Positions 1-8,052 of a stretch of DNA of 54,471 bases are shown piece after piece (position 1 is the first letter of the stretch; every line of letters begins with the position of its first letter). Location: positions 1 through 54,471 of the forward strand of contig CAMWXE010000031.1 of the NCBI GenBank assembly GCA_947178145.1. Reading direction: 5' to 3'. This DNA is from an uncultured Lachnospiraceae bacterium (lineage in GTDB: Bacteria; Bacillota; Clostridia; Lachnospirales; Lachnospiraceae). The notes under the pieces were generated by a model that saw nothing but the letters and a program-made list of their open reading frames with translations, was not told the DNA's origin and ran no database searches. Both the position numbers and the translations under genes were made by a program.

Positions 1-180
1 CAGCGCCGTGACGGCCAGAGAAATTATGACAGAAATGACGGTCAGCGCCGTGACGGCCAGAGAAACTATGACAGAAATGACGGCCAGCGCCGCGATAATA
101 ATCGAAACGATGGCCAGCGCCGTGATGGTCAGAGAAGCTTTGACAACAGCCGGAACGATGGTCAGCGCCAGGGAGGAAGA
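1..180 (+). repeat. In-frame tandem repeat in the IF-2 N-terminal extension
   Basis: Two nearly identical 42-base units (1-42 and 43-84) are followed by degenerate 30-base (85-114) and 48-base (115-162) units, all starting with cagcgcc. All are multiples of three and encode variants of [14 protein letters not shown]. This is a coding minisatellite in the flexible N-terminal region of IF-2. The repeat probably continues left of the window. Confidence 0.9.
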
Positions 181-2229
181 CCAGGACAGGGATACGGCGG
201 TGGCCGTGACAATGACCGCAACCGCGATAACAGAGGCGGATTTGGCGGCAAAAACTCTGGAAAGAGCAGCGGATTTGTGCCGGAAAGTCCGATTAAGGAT
301 GCTGAGAAGCATAGAGACGAGGAGAAACGTCGTATCAGCCAGGAGAAAGATAAGAGAAATCGCAAAGACTTGATTTACGAGGAGGATAGCGATAATATCA
401 AGAACATCAAGGGCAAGAATAAGCCTGGTAAGTTTATCAAACCTGAGAAGAAAGCTGTCGAGACTGTCGAGGAGCAAATCAAAGTGATTACGCTTCCGGA
501 GACGCTCACAATCAAAGATCTTGCGGAGAAGATGAAGATACAGCCGTCGGTTATTGTCAAGAAGCTTTTCCTGCAGGGACAGATTGTCACTGTCAATCAG
601 GAGATAAACTATGAGACCGCAGAGAACATAGCGATTGAGTATGATATTATTTGTGAGCAGGAAGTAAAGGTTGATGTGATCGAGGAGCTTCTGAAGGAAG
701 ACGAAGAAAATCAGGAAAATATGGTTTCAAGATCGCCGGTAATCTGCGTAATGGGTCACGTAGATCATGGTAAGACATCACTGCTGGATGCAATCAGAAA
801 GACAAATGTTACGGATAAAGAAGCGGGCGGCATTACACAGCATATTGGCGCATACACCGTAAATGTCAATGAGCAGAAGATTACATTTCTCGATACGCCA
901 GGGCATGAGGCATTTACAGCGATGCGTATGCGTGGAGCAAACTCGACAGATATCGCAATTCTGGTAGTGGCAGCTGATGACGGTGTCATGCCGCAGACTG
1001 TGGAGGCAATTAACCATGCGAAGGCGGCGGGAATCGAAATTATTGTAGCTGTCAACAAGATCGATAAGCCGGGTGCCAATATTGAGCGGGTGAAGCAGGA
1101 GCTCACAGAGTATGGCCTGATTGCGGAGGATTGGGGCGGAAGTACCGTATTTGTACCCGTTTCTGCCAAGAGCGGTGAAGGTATCGAACAGTTGCTGGAG
1201 ATGATTTTGCTGACCGCAGAAGTACTGGAATTGAAGGCAAATCCAAACAGGCGTGCAAGAGGTCTTGTGATCGAGGCCGAGCTTGACAAAGGACGTGGAC
1301 CGGTCGCTACGATTCTGGTACAGAAGGGTACATTAAAGGTTGGAGATTTCGTGTCTGCAGGTGCTGCGAGCGGCAAAGTTCGTGCTATGGTGGATGATAA
1401 GGGAAGGCGCGTGAAGGAAGCAGGACCTTCCACTCCGGTAGAGATACTTGGTCTTGGCGATGTGCCGAATGCCGGAGAGATCTTTATTGCACATGAAAAT
1501 GACAAAGAGGCAAAATATTATGCAGAGACCTTTGTGGCTCAGAATAAAGAGAAGCTTCTTGAGGATACTAAGGCTAAGATGTCTCTTGATGATTTGTTCT
1601 CACAGATTCAGGCAGGAAATCTCAAGGAACTGAACCTGATTATCAAAGCGGATGTTCAAGGCAGTGTGGAGGCTGTGAAACAGAGTCTGATGAAGCTTTC
1701 CAACGAGGAGGTTGTTGTCAAGTGCATTCATGGCGGTGTCGGTGCAATCAACGAGTCAGATGTTATTCTTGCATCTGCTTCTAAGGCAATTATTATTGGA
1801 TTCAATGTGCGTCCTGACACGCAGGCGAAAGCTACTGCAGAGCGCGAAGGAGTCGATGTAAGACTTTATAAGGTTATCTATCAGGCGATTGAGGATATCG
1901 AGGCAGCCATGAAAGGTATGTTGGATCCCGTATTTGAGGAGAAGATTATCGGTCATGCGGAAGTCAGGCAGATCTTCAGGGCATCTGCAGTGGGGAATAT
2001 TGCAGGTTCTTATGTTCTTGACGGTGTATTCCAGAGAGACTGCAAGATCCGGATTACCCGGGAGGGTGAGCAGATTTACGAGGGTGAGCTTGCCTCCCTC
2101 AAGCGCTTTAAGGATGATGTCAAAGAAGTGAGGGCAGGCTTTGAATGTGGTCTTGTATTTGAGGGCTTTGACAGCATGCAGGAACTTGACATCGTAGAGG
2201 CATATATTATGGTGGAGGTACCAAGGTAA
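1..2229 (+). CDS. infB: Translation initiation factor IF-2 (5' end outside window)
   Basis: IF-2 is the GTPase that places initiator fMet-tRNA on the 30S subunit and promotes subunit joining. The frame is open from base 1, so the start lies upstream; 742 codons are visible. The first ~95 codons are a low-complexity Gln/Arg/Asp/Gly/Asn tract built of near-repeats, followed by a charged linker and an IF2-N domain (around bases 490-640). The G domain begins near base 750 with GHVDHGKTS (G1), then DTPGHEAF (G3) and NKID (G4), followed by domain II and the C-terminal IF2 domains. rbfA follows after three bases, as in the usual nusA-infB-rbfA operon. An internal ATG at 277 exists, but nothing suggests it is the true start, because the same frame continues upstream with protein-like sequence. 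Confidence 0.97.
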   Translation, partial: QRRDGQRNYDRNDGQRRDGQRNYDRNDGQRRDNNRNDGQRRDGQRSFDNSRNDGQRQGGRPGQGYGGGRDNDRNRDNRGGFGGKNSGKSSGFVPESPIKDAEKHRDEEKRRISQEKDKRNRKDLIYEEDSDNIKNIKGKNKPGKFIKPEKKAVETVEEQIKVITLPETLTIKDLAEKMKIQPSVIVKKLFLQGQIVTVNQEINYETAENIAIEYDIICEQEVKVDVIEELLKEDEENQENMVSRSPVICVMGHVDHGKTSLLDAIRKTNVTDKEAGGITQHIGAYTVNVNEQKITFLDTPGHEAFTAMRMRGANSTDIAILVVAADDGVMPQTVEAINHAKAAGIEIIVAVNKIDKPGANIERVKQELTEYGLIAEDWGGSTVFVPVSAKSGEGIEQLLEMILLTAEVLELKANPNRRARGLVIEAELDKGRGPVATILVQKGTLKVGDFVSAGAASGKVRAMVDDKGRRVKEAGPSTPVEILGLGDVPNAGEIFIAHENDKEAKYYAETFVAQNKEKLLEDTKAKMSLDDLFSQIQAGNLKELNLIIKADVQGSVEAVKQSLMKLSNEEVVVKCIHGGVGAINESDVILASASKAIIIGFNVRPDTQAKATAEREGVDVRLYKVIYQAIEDIEAAMKGMLDPVFEEKIIGHAEVRQIFRASAVGNIAGSYVLDGVFQRDCKIRITREGEQIYEGELASLKRFKDDVKEVRAGFECGLVFEGFDSMQELDIVEAYIMVEVPR

Positions 2230-2232
2230 ACA

Positions 2233-2637
2233 ATGAGAAAGAACAGCGTTAAAAATACTCGTGTCAACGGGGAGGTTCATCGTGTTCTGGCAGAGGTCAT
2301 AAGGAGCGAGATCAAAGATCCGCGGATCAATCCTATGACCTCGGTGGTATCCGTGGAAGTGGCACCTGATCTGAAGACCTGCAAGGCATGGATTAGTGTG
2401 CTGGGCAACGAGGATTCCCAGAAAGATACACTTGAAGGCCTAAAGAGCGCAGAAGGTTACATCAGGAGTCTGCTGGCAAAGAAGATCAATCTGCGGAATA
2501 CGCCGGAGATTCGATTTATCCTGGATCAGTCGATTGCCTATGGTGTGTCAATGTCTAAAAAGATTGAGGATATCAATCGTGCAGATGATGCGAGACACGT
2601 TGATGATGACAGAGACGATGACGCGGGAAATGAATAA
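2233..2637 (+). CDS. rbfA: Ribosome-binding factor A
   Basis: RbfA binds free 30S subunits and helps late maturation of the 16S 5' end. The 134-residue product has the typical KH-like fold sequence, with conserved features such as the N-terminal RVNGEVHRVLAEVI helix, SVVSVEVAPDLKTCKAWISV and the TPEIRFILDQSIAYG strand. The C-terminus is an acidic His/Asp-rich tail, common and variable in this family. It starts three bases after infB and is surely co-transcribed with it. A strong intrinsic terminator follows at 2643-2680, so the infB-rbfA transcript probably ends here. Confidence 0.95.
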   Translation: MRKNSVKNTRVNGEVHRVLAEVIRSEIKDPRINPMTSVVSVEVAPDLKTCKAWISVLGNEDSQKDTLEGLKSAEGYIRSLLAKKINLRNTPEIRFILDQSIAYGVSMSKKIEDINRADDARHVDDDRDDDAGNE

Positions 2638-2642
2638 AAAAT

Positions 2643-2680
2643 AAAAATATCTGGGAATATTTGACTTCCCAGATATTTTT
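2643..2680. terminator. Intrinsic terminator after rbfA
   Basis: A perfect 15-bp stem (2643-2657 with 2666-2680) encloses an 8-base loop. The 3' arm ends in five Ts and the 5' arm starts with five As, so it could work in both directions. The next gene's promoter overlaps its loop and 3' arm. Confidence 0.85.
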
Positions 2681-2689
2681 GTGTATTAT
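2661..2689 (+). promoter_or_regulatory. Sigma-A promoter for the nrnA-truB-ribF run
   Basis: TTGACT (2661-2666), a 17-base spacer and TATTAT (2684-2689). The -35 box starts in the loop of the rbfA terminator and the spacer contains its 3' arm. It would give a leader of about 95 bases before nrnA. This is a sequence match only. Confidence 0.6.
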
Positions 2690-2791
2690 GTACACAGGCA
2701 TTAGAAGAAAATGGAAAAAGTACAGCAGGCACATGTGAGGAGTACTTAGAGTTCGTTTCAAGAGAGATTTATTGTAAGGGTAGTGATTATT

Positions 2792-3778
2792 ATGGAAAAA
2801 ATTCAGTTATTAGAGGAATGTAAGGACGCAAAAAATATATTTATTTCAGGTCATGTCAGACCTGACGGGGATTGTATCGGTTCCTGTCTGGCAATGTATC
2901 TGTATCTCAGGAAGGCGCTGCCGGAGGCGGTGGTCAAGGTATCTCTGGAGGAGCCGTCGGAAGTGTTTCGATGCATCAAGGGATTTGACGAGATTGACGG
3001 TACCTATGCTGTGGACGGCGAGGTCGATGTGTTTATTGCGCTTGACTGTGAGAAGTCGAGACTCGGAGAAGCGGAGGAAATCTTTGCCAATGCCAGGAAG
3101 CGCATTAATATTGACCACCATGTCAGCAACGAGCGCGGATGCGGAGATGTAAATTACATCGTTGCTGGCAGCAGCTCAACGGCAGAGCTTGTGTATGAGC
3201 TGTTTGACAGACAGTATATGGATGCAGAGATTGCCAAGGCTGTTTACATAGGGATTGTACATGATACAGGAATATTCAATTATTCGAATACTTCACCAAA
3301 GACACTTCGGGCTGCTGCAGAGCTGATTGAGTACGGATTTGATTTTACGGAAGTGATCGATGAGACATTTTATGAAAAGACCTATACGCAGAACCAGCTT
3401 CTGGGCAGAGCACTTCTGGAAAGTATTATGTTTATGGGAGGAAAATGCATTGTCAGTGTCATTGACAAGAAGACATTAGATTTTTATAACGCTTCATCGA
3501 AGGATCTGGAAGGCGTGATAAACCAGCTTCGGATTACCAAAGGCGTAGAGTGTGCCATTTTTATGTATGAGACGGGAAATTTGGAGTACAAGGTAAGCCT
3601 GCGTTCCTGCAAATATGTGGATGTGAGAAAGGTTGCTGCATTTTTTGGCGGCGGCGGTCATGTAAGAGCGGCCGGATGTACGATCAACGGAACATTTTAT
3701 GACGCAATCAATAACATTTCAAAGCAGATCGAGCTGCAGATGAAAGAGTACAAAGAAAAGAATAAGAAAATGGAATAA
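2792..3778 (+). CDS. nrnA: DHH-family phosphoesterase (NrnA-like oligoribonuclease / pAp phosphatase)
   Basis: Enzymes of this family degrade short RNA oligomers and dephosphorylate pAp using two Mn ions. Visible motifs are GHVRPDGDCIGS near the N-terminus (the DxD metal site), NIDHHVSN (the DHH motif), and the glycine-rich GGGGHVRAAG of the DHHA1 domain near the C-terminus. Length (328 residues from this start) fits the family. An upstream in-frame GTG at 2783 lies only two bases from the aaggg Shine-Dalgarno (2776-2780), whereas ATG 2792 has an 11-base spacing, so I prefer ATG 2792. It sits between rbfA and truB, as in many Firmicutes. Confidence 0.9.
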   Translation: MEKIQLLEECKDAKNIFISGHVRPDGDCIGSCLAMYLYLRKALPEAVVKVSLEEPSEVFRCIKGFDEIDGTYAVDGEVDVFIALDCEKSRLGEAEEIFANARKRINIDHHVSNERGCGDVNYIVAGSSSTAELVYELFDRQYMDAEIAKAVYIGIVHDTGIFNYSNTSPKTLRAAAELIEYGFDFTEVIDETFYEKTYTQNQLLGRALLESIMFMGGKCIVSVIDKKTLDFYNASSKDLEGVINQLRITKGVECAIFMYETGNLEYKVSLRSCKYVDVRKVAAFFGGGGHVRAAGCTINGTFYDAINNISKQIELQMKEYKEKNKKME

Positions 3779-3792
3779 ATGGCGGTGAAACG

Positions 3793-4695
3793 TTGATAAA
3801 CGGTATTATGAACATTTATAAGGAGGCGGGCTACACATCACATGATGTCGTGGCGAAGCTTCGAGGGATTGTGAGACAGAAGAAAATAGGCCATACGGGA
3901 ACACTTGACCCTGACGCAGTCGGGGTTCTTCCTGTGTGCTTTGGCAGTGCGACGAAGCTTTGTGACATGCTGACAGACAAGAGTAAAGAATACGAAGCAC
4001 TTATGAGGCTGGGTGTGACGACAGATACACAGGATCTGAGCGGCAAATGTCTGACAGAGTCTGACTTTGTGGCAAATGAGTCTGACATAGCGCGCGCGAT
4101 CATGAGTTTTGTCGGCGGTTATGAGCAAATACCACCAATGTATTCTGCATTGAAAATCAATGGAAAAAAGCTGTATGAACTTGCCAGGGAGGGGAAAGAA
4201 GTAGAGAGACAGCCAAGACATGTCGATATTGCATTTATCAGAATTTTAGAAATAACTCCTCCTGAGGTAAGGTTTGTGGTGGGCTGCTCAAAGGGTACCT
4301 ATATCAGAACTTTATGTGCAGATATTGGAGAAAAGCTTGGCTGCGGAGCTGCTATGGCGGAGTTGAAACGCACGCGGGTTGGAAGGTTTCGGATAGAGGA
4401 TGCGGTCAAGCTCTCCGTGGTAGAGGAAATGATGCGTATGGGCACCTATGAGGATTATGTTATCGCACCAGACAGCGTCTTTTCGGAGTGCGAGGGGGCA
4501 TCTGTAAAGCAGACCGGCGAAAATGCGCTTTTGAATGGGAATAAGCTTTCCCGGACGCAGCTTGATTTTGATGGCAACACATTTTTTGAGGATGGCGATA
4601 TGCTTCGGGTCTACAATGGGAAACGGGAGTTTAAGGCAGTGTATACTTTCGTGAAAAATGAGGGGGTATTTAAACCTTATAAGATGTTTTTATGA
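3793..4695 (+). CDS. truB: tRNA pseudouridine(55) synthase
   Basis: TruB makes pseudouridine 55 in the T-loop of tRNAs. The product has the family N-terminus (NGIMNIYKEAGYTSHDVVAKLR), the catalytic segment GTLDPDAVGVLPVCFG with the nucleophilic Asp, the substrate-binding YSALKINGKKLYELAREG and the later CSKGTYIRTLCADIGEKLG. Its 300 residues match the family. The start is a TTG after a ggcggtg ribosome-binding site; the next ATG (3808) would remove conserved residues. It begins 14 bases after the DHH phosphoesterase and is likely in the same operon. Confidence 0.95.
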   Translation: MINGIMNIYKEAGYTSHDVVAKLRGIVRQKKIGHTGTLDPDAVGVLPVCFGSATKLCDMLTDKSKEYEALMRLGVTTDTQDLSGKCLTESDFVANESDIARAIMSFVGGYEQIPPMYSALKINGKKLYELAREGKEVERQPRHVDIAFIRILEITPPEVRFVVGCSKGTYIRTLCADIGEKLGCGAAMAELKRTRVGRFRIEDAVKLSVVEEMMRMGTYEDYVIAPDSVFSECEGASVKQTGENALLNGNKLSRTQLDFDGNTFFEDGDMLRVYNGKREFKAVYTFVKNEGVFKPYKMFL

Positions 4696-4730
4696 ACGGG
4701 AATGCAGCAGGAGAGTGAGATAGGCGGACA

Positions 4731-5678
4731 ATGAAGGTTATAGAGAACACGACAGAATTTTATATAGAAGAGGAAACTGTGGTGGCAATCGGTAAGTTTG
4801 ACGGTTTTCACCGCGGGCACCAAAAGCTTCTCGGGCATTTGCAACAGCAGCAGGAGCGGGGATTGAAATCCGTAGTATTTACTTTCGTGCCGTCTCCAGC
4901 GGCATTTTTCAGCAAAGGACCAATCAGGGAGCTCTCCACCCTCGAAGAGAAGCGGCATATTTTTGAAAGTGCGAATGTTGATTATCTGATCGAATATCCT
5001 TTTTATCAGGAAATAGCGGATATGGAGCCGGAGGCTTATATAAGGGAAGTACTTGTTGACAGAATGCATGCGAAATGTGTGGTTGCAGGAGAGGATGTTT
5101 CCTACGGAAAGCACGGAACCGGCGATTATCAGCTGCTGCAGAGAATGGCGTTGGAATATGGATACGAGGTTATCTTGATTGATAAGGTATTACATGAGGG
5201 AAGAGAGGTCAGTTCTACCTATGTCCGTGAGGAAGTGGGAAAGGGAAATATGGAACTGGTCGAGCGGCTTTTAGGGATGCCGTATCATGTGAGTGGTGAA
5301 ATCATTCACGGCAGAAAGCTGGGGCGTACAATTGGTATGCCGACTGTGAATCTGCTGCCATCACAGGATAAGCTGCTGCCGCCAAACGGAGTGTACTATT
5401 CATACACATATCTTCACAGCAAAGCAGGCAGTATGCCATATGATGGTAAAAGGTTTGCATCAATTACGAATATTGGAACGAAGCCCACAGTGGACAATCG
5501 TTCTGTGATGGGAGTGGAAACTTACATTTATAATTTTGACAGTGATGTATATGGGGCAGATATGGAAGTATATCTGTTAAAGTACAAACGGCCAGAAATG
5601 CGTTTTGATGGAGTTGCGGCGCTGAAGGCGCAGATGGCGGCGGATATTGCAGCAGGCAGAGCGTATCATGGAATATAA
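4731..5678 (+). CDS. ribF: Bifunctional riboflavin kinase / FAD synthetase
   Basis: RibF phosphorylates riboflavin to FMN and adenylylates FMN to FAD. The N-terminal FAD synthetase half has a nucleotidyltransferase signature, GKFDGFHRGHQKLL. The C-terminal kinase half starts around residue 180 with GEIIHGRKLGRTIGMPTVNL, containing the PTxN motif, and ends with the NIGTKPTVDN-type segment. At 315 residues it is full length. It follows truB by 35 bases, the common Firmicutes order. A multi-hairpin element starts immediately after the stop codon. Confidence 0.95.
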   Translation: MKVIENTTEFYIEEETVVAIGKFDGFHRGHQKLLGHLQQQQERGLKSVVFTFVPSPAAFFSKGPIRELSTLEEKRHIFESANVDYLIEYPFYQEIADMEPEAYIREVLVDRMHAKCVVAGEDVSYGKHGTGDYQLLQRMALEYGYEVILIDKVLHEGREVSSTYVREEVGKGNMELVERLLGMPYHVSGEIIHGRKLGRTIGMPTVNLLPSQDKLLPPNGVYYSYTYLHSKAGSMPYDGKRFASITNIGTKPTVDNRSVMGVETYIYNFDSDVYGADMEVYLLKYKRPEMRFDGVAALKAQMAADIAAGRAYHGI

Positions 5679-5846
5679 GAGCTCCGTTACTGTTCACTCC
5701 GTTCCAGTAACGGGCAAAAATCCATGCAAAATTTGCAATACGAACAATGTTCGTTATGCAAATGGATTTTTGCTTTCAAACGATACGTTTTCTCACGGAA
5801 TGCGCAGTATATGCGCATTCCTGACCTGTGATCAGTAACCGAGCTC
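5679..5846. repeat. 168-base palindromic multi-hairpin intergenic element
   Basis: The element has 14-base terminal inverted repeats (5679-5692 and 5833-5846, one mismatch). Inside are three further stems: 5684-5692 with 5705-5713 (9 bp); 5714-5725 with 5762-5773 (12 bp, extended imperfectly inward and ending in a T-run, so probably the ribF terminator); and 5797-5806 with 5812-5821 (10 bp, 5-base loop). The left terminal repeat can pair either locally (5705-5713) or with the far end (5833-5846), so the folds exclude each other. It has no coding capacity I trust. It resembles a non-coding repeat or MITE-like element; no target duplication is evident. Confidence 0.75.
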
Positions 5847-5878
5847 CAATATTTCTCAATTGTGTTTCTATGTTTTTA

Positions 5879-5907
5879 TTGACAGATAGGTTTTAAGATG
5901 GTATATT
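5879..5907 (+). promoter_or_regulatory. Sigma-A promoter of the NlpC/P60 gene
   Basis: TTGACA (5879-5884), a 17-base spacer and TATATT (5902-5907). Transcription would start near 5914, giving a leader of about 67 bases before the cell-wall hydrolase gene. The rest of the 5847-5980 gap is AT-rich and shows nothing else. Confidence 0.8.
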
Positions 5908-5980
5908 AATTTTGTAATTTATTTGTAACAAAGATGTAACAATATTTGGCGGGCATAGAAAGAGGAATTGTATTAGAATC

Positions 5981-7273
5981 ATGAAAAGGATAAGCAGGTT
6001 GAAGTATACAGGAGTTATCGTAGGCGTGGGATTTGCGGCGATATTGTTTAGCAGTGGCGCCAGTTCAAAAAGAGAAGAGCAGGAGACAGAGACGGAAGTA
6101 GAAGTGATTGCGCTTGATTTGTCTGAAAATAAGAATGAATATAGTTTTGAGTTAGAGCTTCCATCAGTGGAAAATGAGGAAGAGTCTGCAGCAGAAGAGG
6201 ACACTGTGGCACTGTCAGCCGGTGTAGGCGAGGTATTGGACAAGTTGGGGGAAGACGAATCAGAACACACAGAGACCAGCGCCGAACCGGAAACCGCAAA
6301 AGAGCAGGATGAAATGGAATTGTCAGCTGGTGTGGGGGCAGTGTTTGAGGAGGCAGAACAAGAACCTTCAGATGATGCTGTACAGGCAAGAGATATAGAA
6401 GTGCAGGAAGAGGTGGAACCCGAGACACACTGGGGTTACACAAATCTCGGTATTGCCCATGTGGACAATCATCTGAATATCAGGCAGGAGCCAAATGAAA
6501 ACGGCAAGCTGATTGGTAAGCTTTCCAAGGATGCTGCCTGTGAGATTTTGGAGATTGACGAAAACGGATGGGCGCATATTAAGTCTGGCAAGGTGGAAGG
6601 CTACTGCAGCACAGAGTTTTTGTATCTTGGCGATGAAGCAATTGCGAGAGGCCAGGAGGTGGCTTCCATGATTGCTATCGTCAATACGCAGACGCTGAAA
6701 GTAAGAGGCGAACCCAACACGGAGTCCATCGTGATTACACTGATTCCGCAGGAGGAGGAGCTCGAGGTCGTTGAGATTATGGACAATGGCTGGATTAAGT
6801 TTTTGCTCGACGACGAGGAGGCATATGTCTCTGGTGATTATGTCGATGTGGAAGAGCGGCTTGAGAAGGCAGTGACGCTCACAGAATTAAAGTATGGGCA
6901 GGGTGTATCGGATGTACGTGTAAATATGGTGCAGTATGCAAAGCAGTTTGTCGGTAATCCTTACGTATGGGGCGGTGCAAGTCTCACAAACGGTACAGAC
7001 TGCTCCGGCTTTACGATGAGCATTTATAAGAAATATGGCGTGAGTCTGCCGCATCATGCAGCCTCACAGGCGCAGCTGGGAACAAAGATAGACATCAGTT
7101 CCGCACAGCCGGGAGACCTGGTATTTTATGCGAAGAACGGCAGCATTAACCATGTTGCGATGTACATAGGCAACGGTCAGGTTATTCACGCGTCAAGCCC
7201 GAAGACGGGCATCAAGATTTCAAGCTGGAATTATCGTACACCGGCTTGCATCAGGAGATATTTGCCGAATTAG
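5981..7273 (+). CDS. Secreted SH3-domain NlpC/P60 cell-wall hydrolase
   Basis: A probable peptidoglycan endopeptidase cleaving stem peptides outside the cell. The N-terminus is a signal peptide or membrane anchor (basic MKRISRLK, then a hydrophobic stretch to about residue 28). A long Glu/Ser/Ala-rich acidic linker follows (about residues 30-145), in which LSAGVG occurs twice. Two bacterial SH3 domains follow (about 155-215 and 225-290; HLNIRQEPNENGKLIG and TLKVRGEPNTES). The C-terminal NlpC/P60 domain has the catalytic Cys in NGTDCSGFTMS, the His in GSINHVAMYIGNG and a third polar residue near VIHASSP. The gene has its own promoter and stands alone. The ribosome-binding site (aaagagg) is unusually far from the ATG. 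Confidence 0.92.
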   Translation: MKRISRLKYTGVIVGVGFAAILFSSGASSKREEQETETEVEVIALDLSENKNEYSFELELPSVENEEESAAEEDTVALSAGVGEVLDKLGEDESEHTETSAEPETAKEQDEMELSAGVGAVFEEAEQEPSDDAVQARDIEVQEEVEPETHWGYTNLGIAHVDNHLNIRQEPNENGKLIGKLSKDAACEILEIDENGWAHIKSGKVEGYCSTEFLYLGDEAIARGQEVASMIAIVNTQTLKVRGEPNTESIVITLIPQEEELEVVEIMDNGWIKFLLDDEEAYVSGDYVDVEERLEKAVTLTELKYGQGVSDVRVNMVQYAKQFVGNPYVWGGASLTNGTDCSGFTMSIYKKYGVSLPHHAASQAQLGTKIDISSAQPGDLVFYAKNGSINHVAMYIGNGQVIHASSPKTGIKISSWNYRTPACIRRYLPN

Positions 7274-7293
7274 ATATTGGCTTCAAAATTTTG

Positions 7294-7322
7294 TTGCATT
7301 ATCTGATTTCATGTGATATACT
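7294..7322 (+). promoter_or_regulatory. Extended -10 promoter of rpsO
   Basis: TTGCAT (7294-7299), a 17-base spacer and TATACT (7317-7322) preceded by TGA (extended -10). It gives a leader of about 105 bases before rpsO, which contains the stem described separately. Confidence 0.7.
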
Positions 7323-7361
7323 GTTTGAGTGTGTTGTGAGTATGGCACACAGATTAGCTGA

Positions 7362-7397
7362 TACCCAGTGTCGGGATGCTCCGACCCAGACTTGGTA
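7362..7397 (+). promoter_or_regulatory. Probable ribosomal protein S15 autoregulatory leader
   Basis: The rpsO 5' leader folds into a compact interrupted stem. GTCGG (7370-7374) pairs with CCGAC (7381-7385) around a 6-base loop, and TACCCAGT (7362-7369) pairs imperfectly with ACTTGGTA (7390-7397), leaving an internal bulge. S15 commonly represses its own translation by binding structured leaders, and several unrelated leader classes exist across bacteria. The assignment rests on position and stem shape only. Confidence 0.45.
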
Positions 7398-7435
7398 TAG
7401 AGCGGTTATATTAATTATTAATGGAGGATGTTACA

Positions 7436-7702
7436 ATGATTTCTAAGGAAAAAAAGCAGGCGATTATTGCAGAGTATGGCAGAAAGCCTGGCGATACGGG
7501 TTCACCGGAAGTACAGATTGCAATTCTGACAGCAAGAATTCAGGAGTTAACGGAACATTTAAAGAACAACCAGAAAGATCATCATTCAAGACGTGGTCTT
7601 TTGAAGATGGTTGGTCAGAGACGTGGTTTGCTTGATTACTTAAAGGAGACTGACATCGAAGGATATCGTGCTCTGATTGAGAAGCTTGGTATCAGAAAGT
7701 AA
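7436..7702 (+). CDS. rpsO: 30S ribosomal protein S15
   Basis: S15 binds 16S rRNA early in assembly of the 30S platform. The 88-residue product is typical for the family, with [38 protein letters not shown] and a basic C-terminus (EKLGIRK). I place the start at ATG 7436, which follows a GGAGG site (7423-7427) by 8 bases, rather than at the upstream in-frame ATG 7421 that overlaps that site. A strong terminator follows, so it is probably monocistronic, with pnp next on the chromosome as in many bacteria. Confidence 0.97.
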   Translation: MISKEKKQAIIAEYGRKPGDTGSPEVQIAILTARIQELTEHLKNNQKDHHSRRGLLKMVGQRRGLLDYLKETDIEGYRALIEKLGIRK

Positions 7703-7724
7703 TTTTTGAATACTTATGCATTTG

Positions 7725-7750
7725 AAGGAGCGGAATGATCCGCTCCTTTA
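7725..7750 (+). terminator. Intrinsic terminator after rpsO
   Basis: A perfect 10-bp GC-rich stem (7725-7734 with 7739-7748) has a 4-base loop and a short T-run. It separates rpsO from pnp. Confidence 0.8.
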
Positions 7751-8052
7751 TGTGCATTAAATGACGTTGTATGCAGTGAAGGCAACTGAGCTGTAGCGAT
7801 TGTATTGTGGAGTGTATCAGTAATTCGGGGCGGATACAATATCAAACAGAAGTTTGCAAACAGCGTTTTGGAGTCAAAAGCTGCAGATAGAAGTTTGGCT
7901 CGAGACCGCTGAAAAGCGTATGAAGTTTCGTGGGTTTTTCAGTAGTTTCGGCAGGTTCTGTCTGGGGGAGTTTTTGACTGAGCAGATTTCCGGATCTGCA
8001 TGATGCAGGAATCAAAATTGTAGTAAGAAAGAGAAAAGGAGAATTGTATTGT
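7751..8052 (+). other. Long untranslated region upstream of pnp
   Basis: About 300 bases without a credible gene. It has a small inverted repeat (ATTGTAT 7799-7805 with ATACAAT 7834-7840), the direct repeat AGAAGTTTG (7848-7856 and 7889-7897) and a short palindrome around the CTGCAT..ATGCAG at ~7996-8008. A TTGACT at about 7974 has no convincing -10 box. PNPase mRNAs are autoregulated through long leaders in other bacteria, so a structured leader is plausible but not shown. Confidence 0.4.

Noticed and set aside
8..373. 121-codon frame over the infB repeats
   Set aside because: It overlaps infB in another frame and is kept open by the 42-base repeat; the Thr/Met/Ala composition is unlike a protein.
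765..1505. 246-codon antisense frame within infB
   Set aside because: Shadow of a conserved gene; Ser/Ala-rich composition and no ribosome site.
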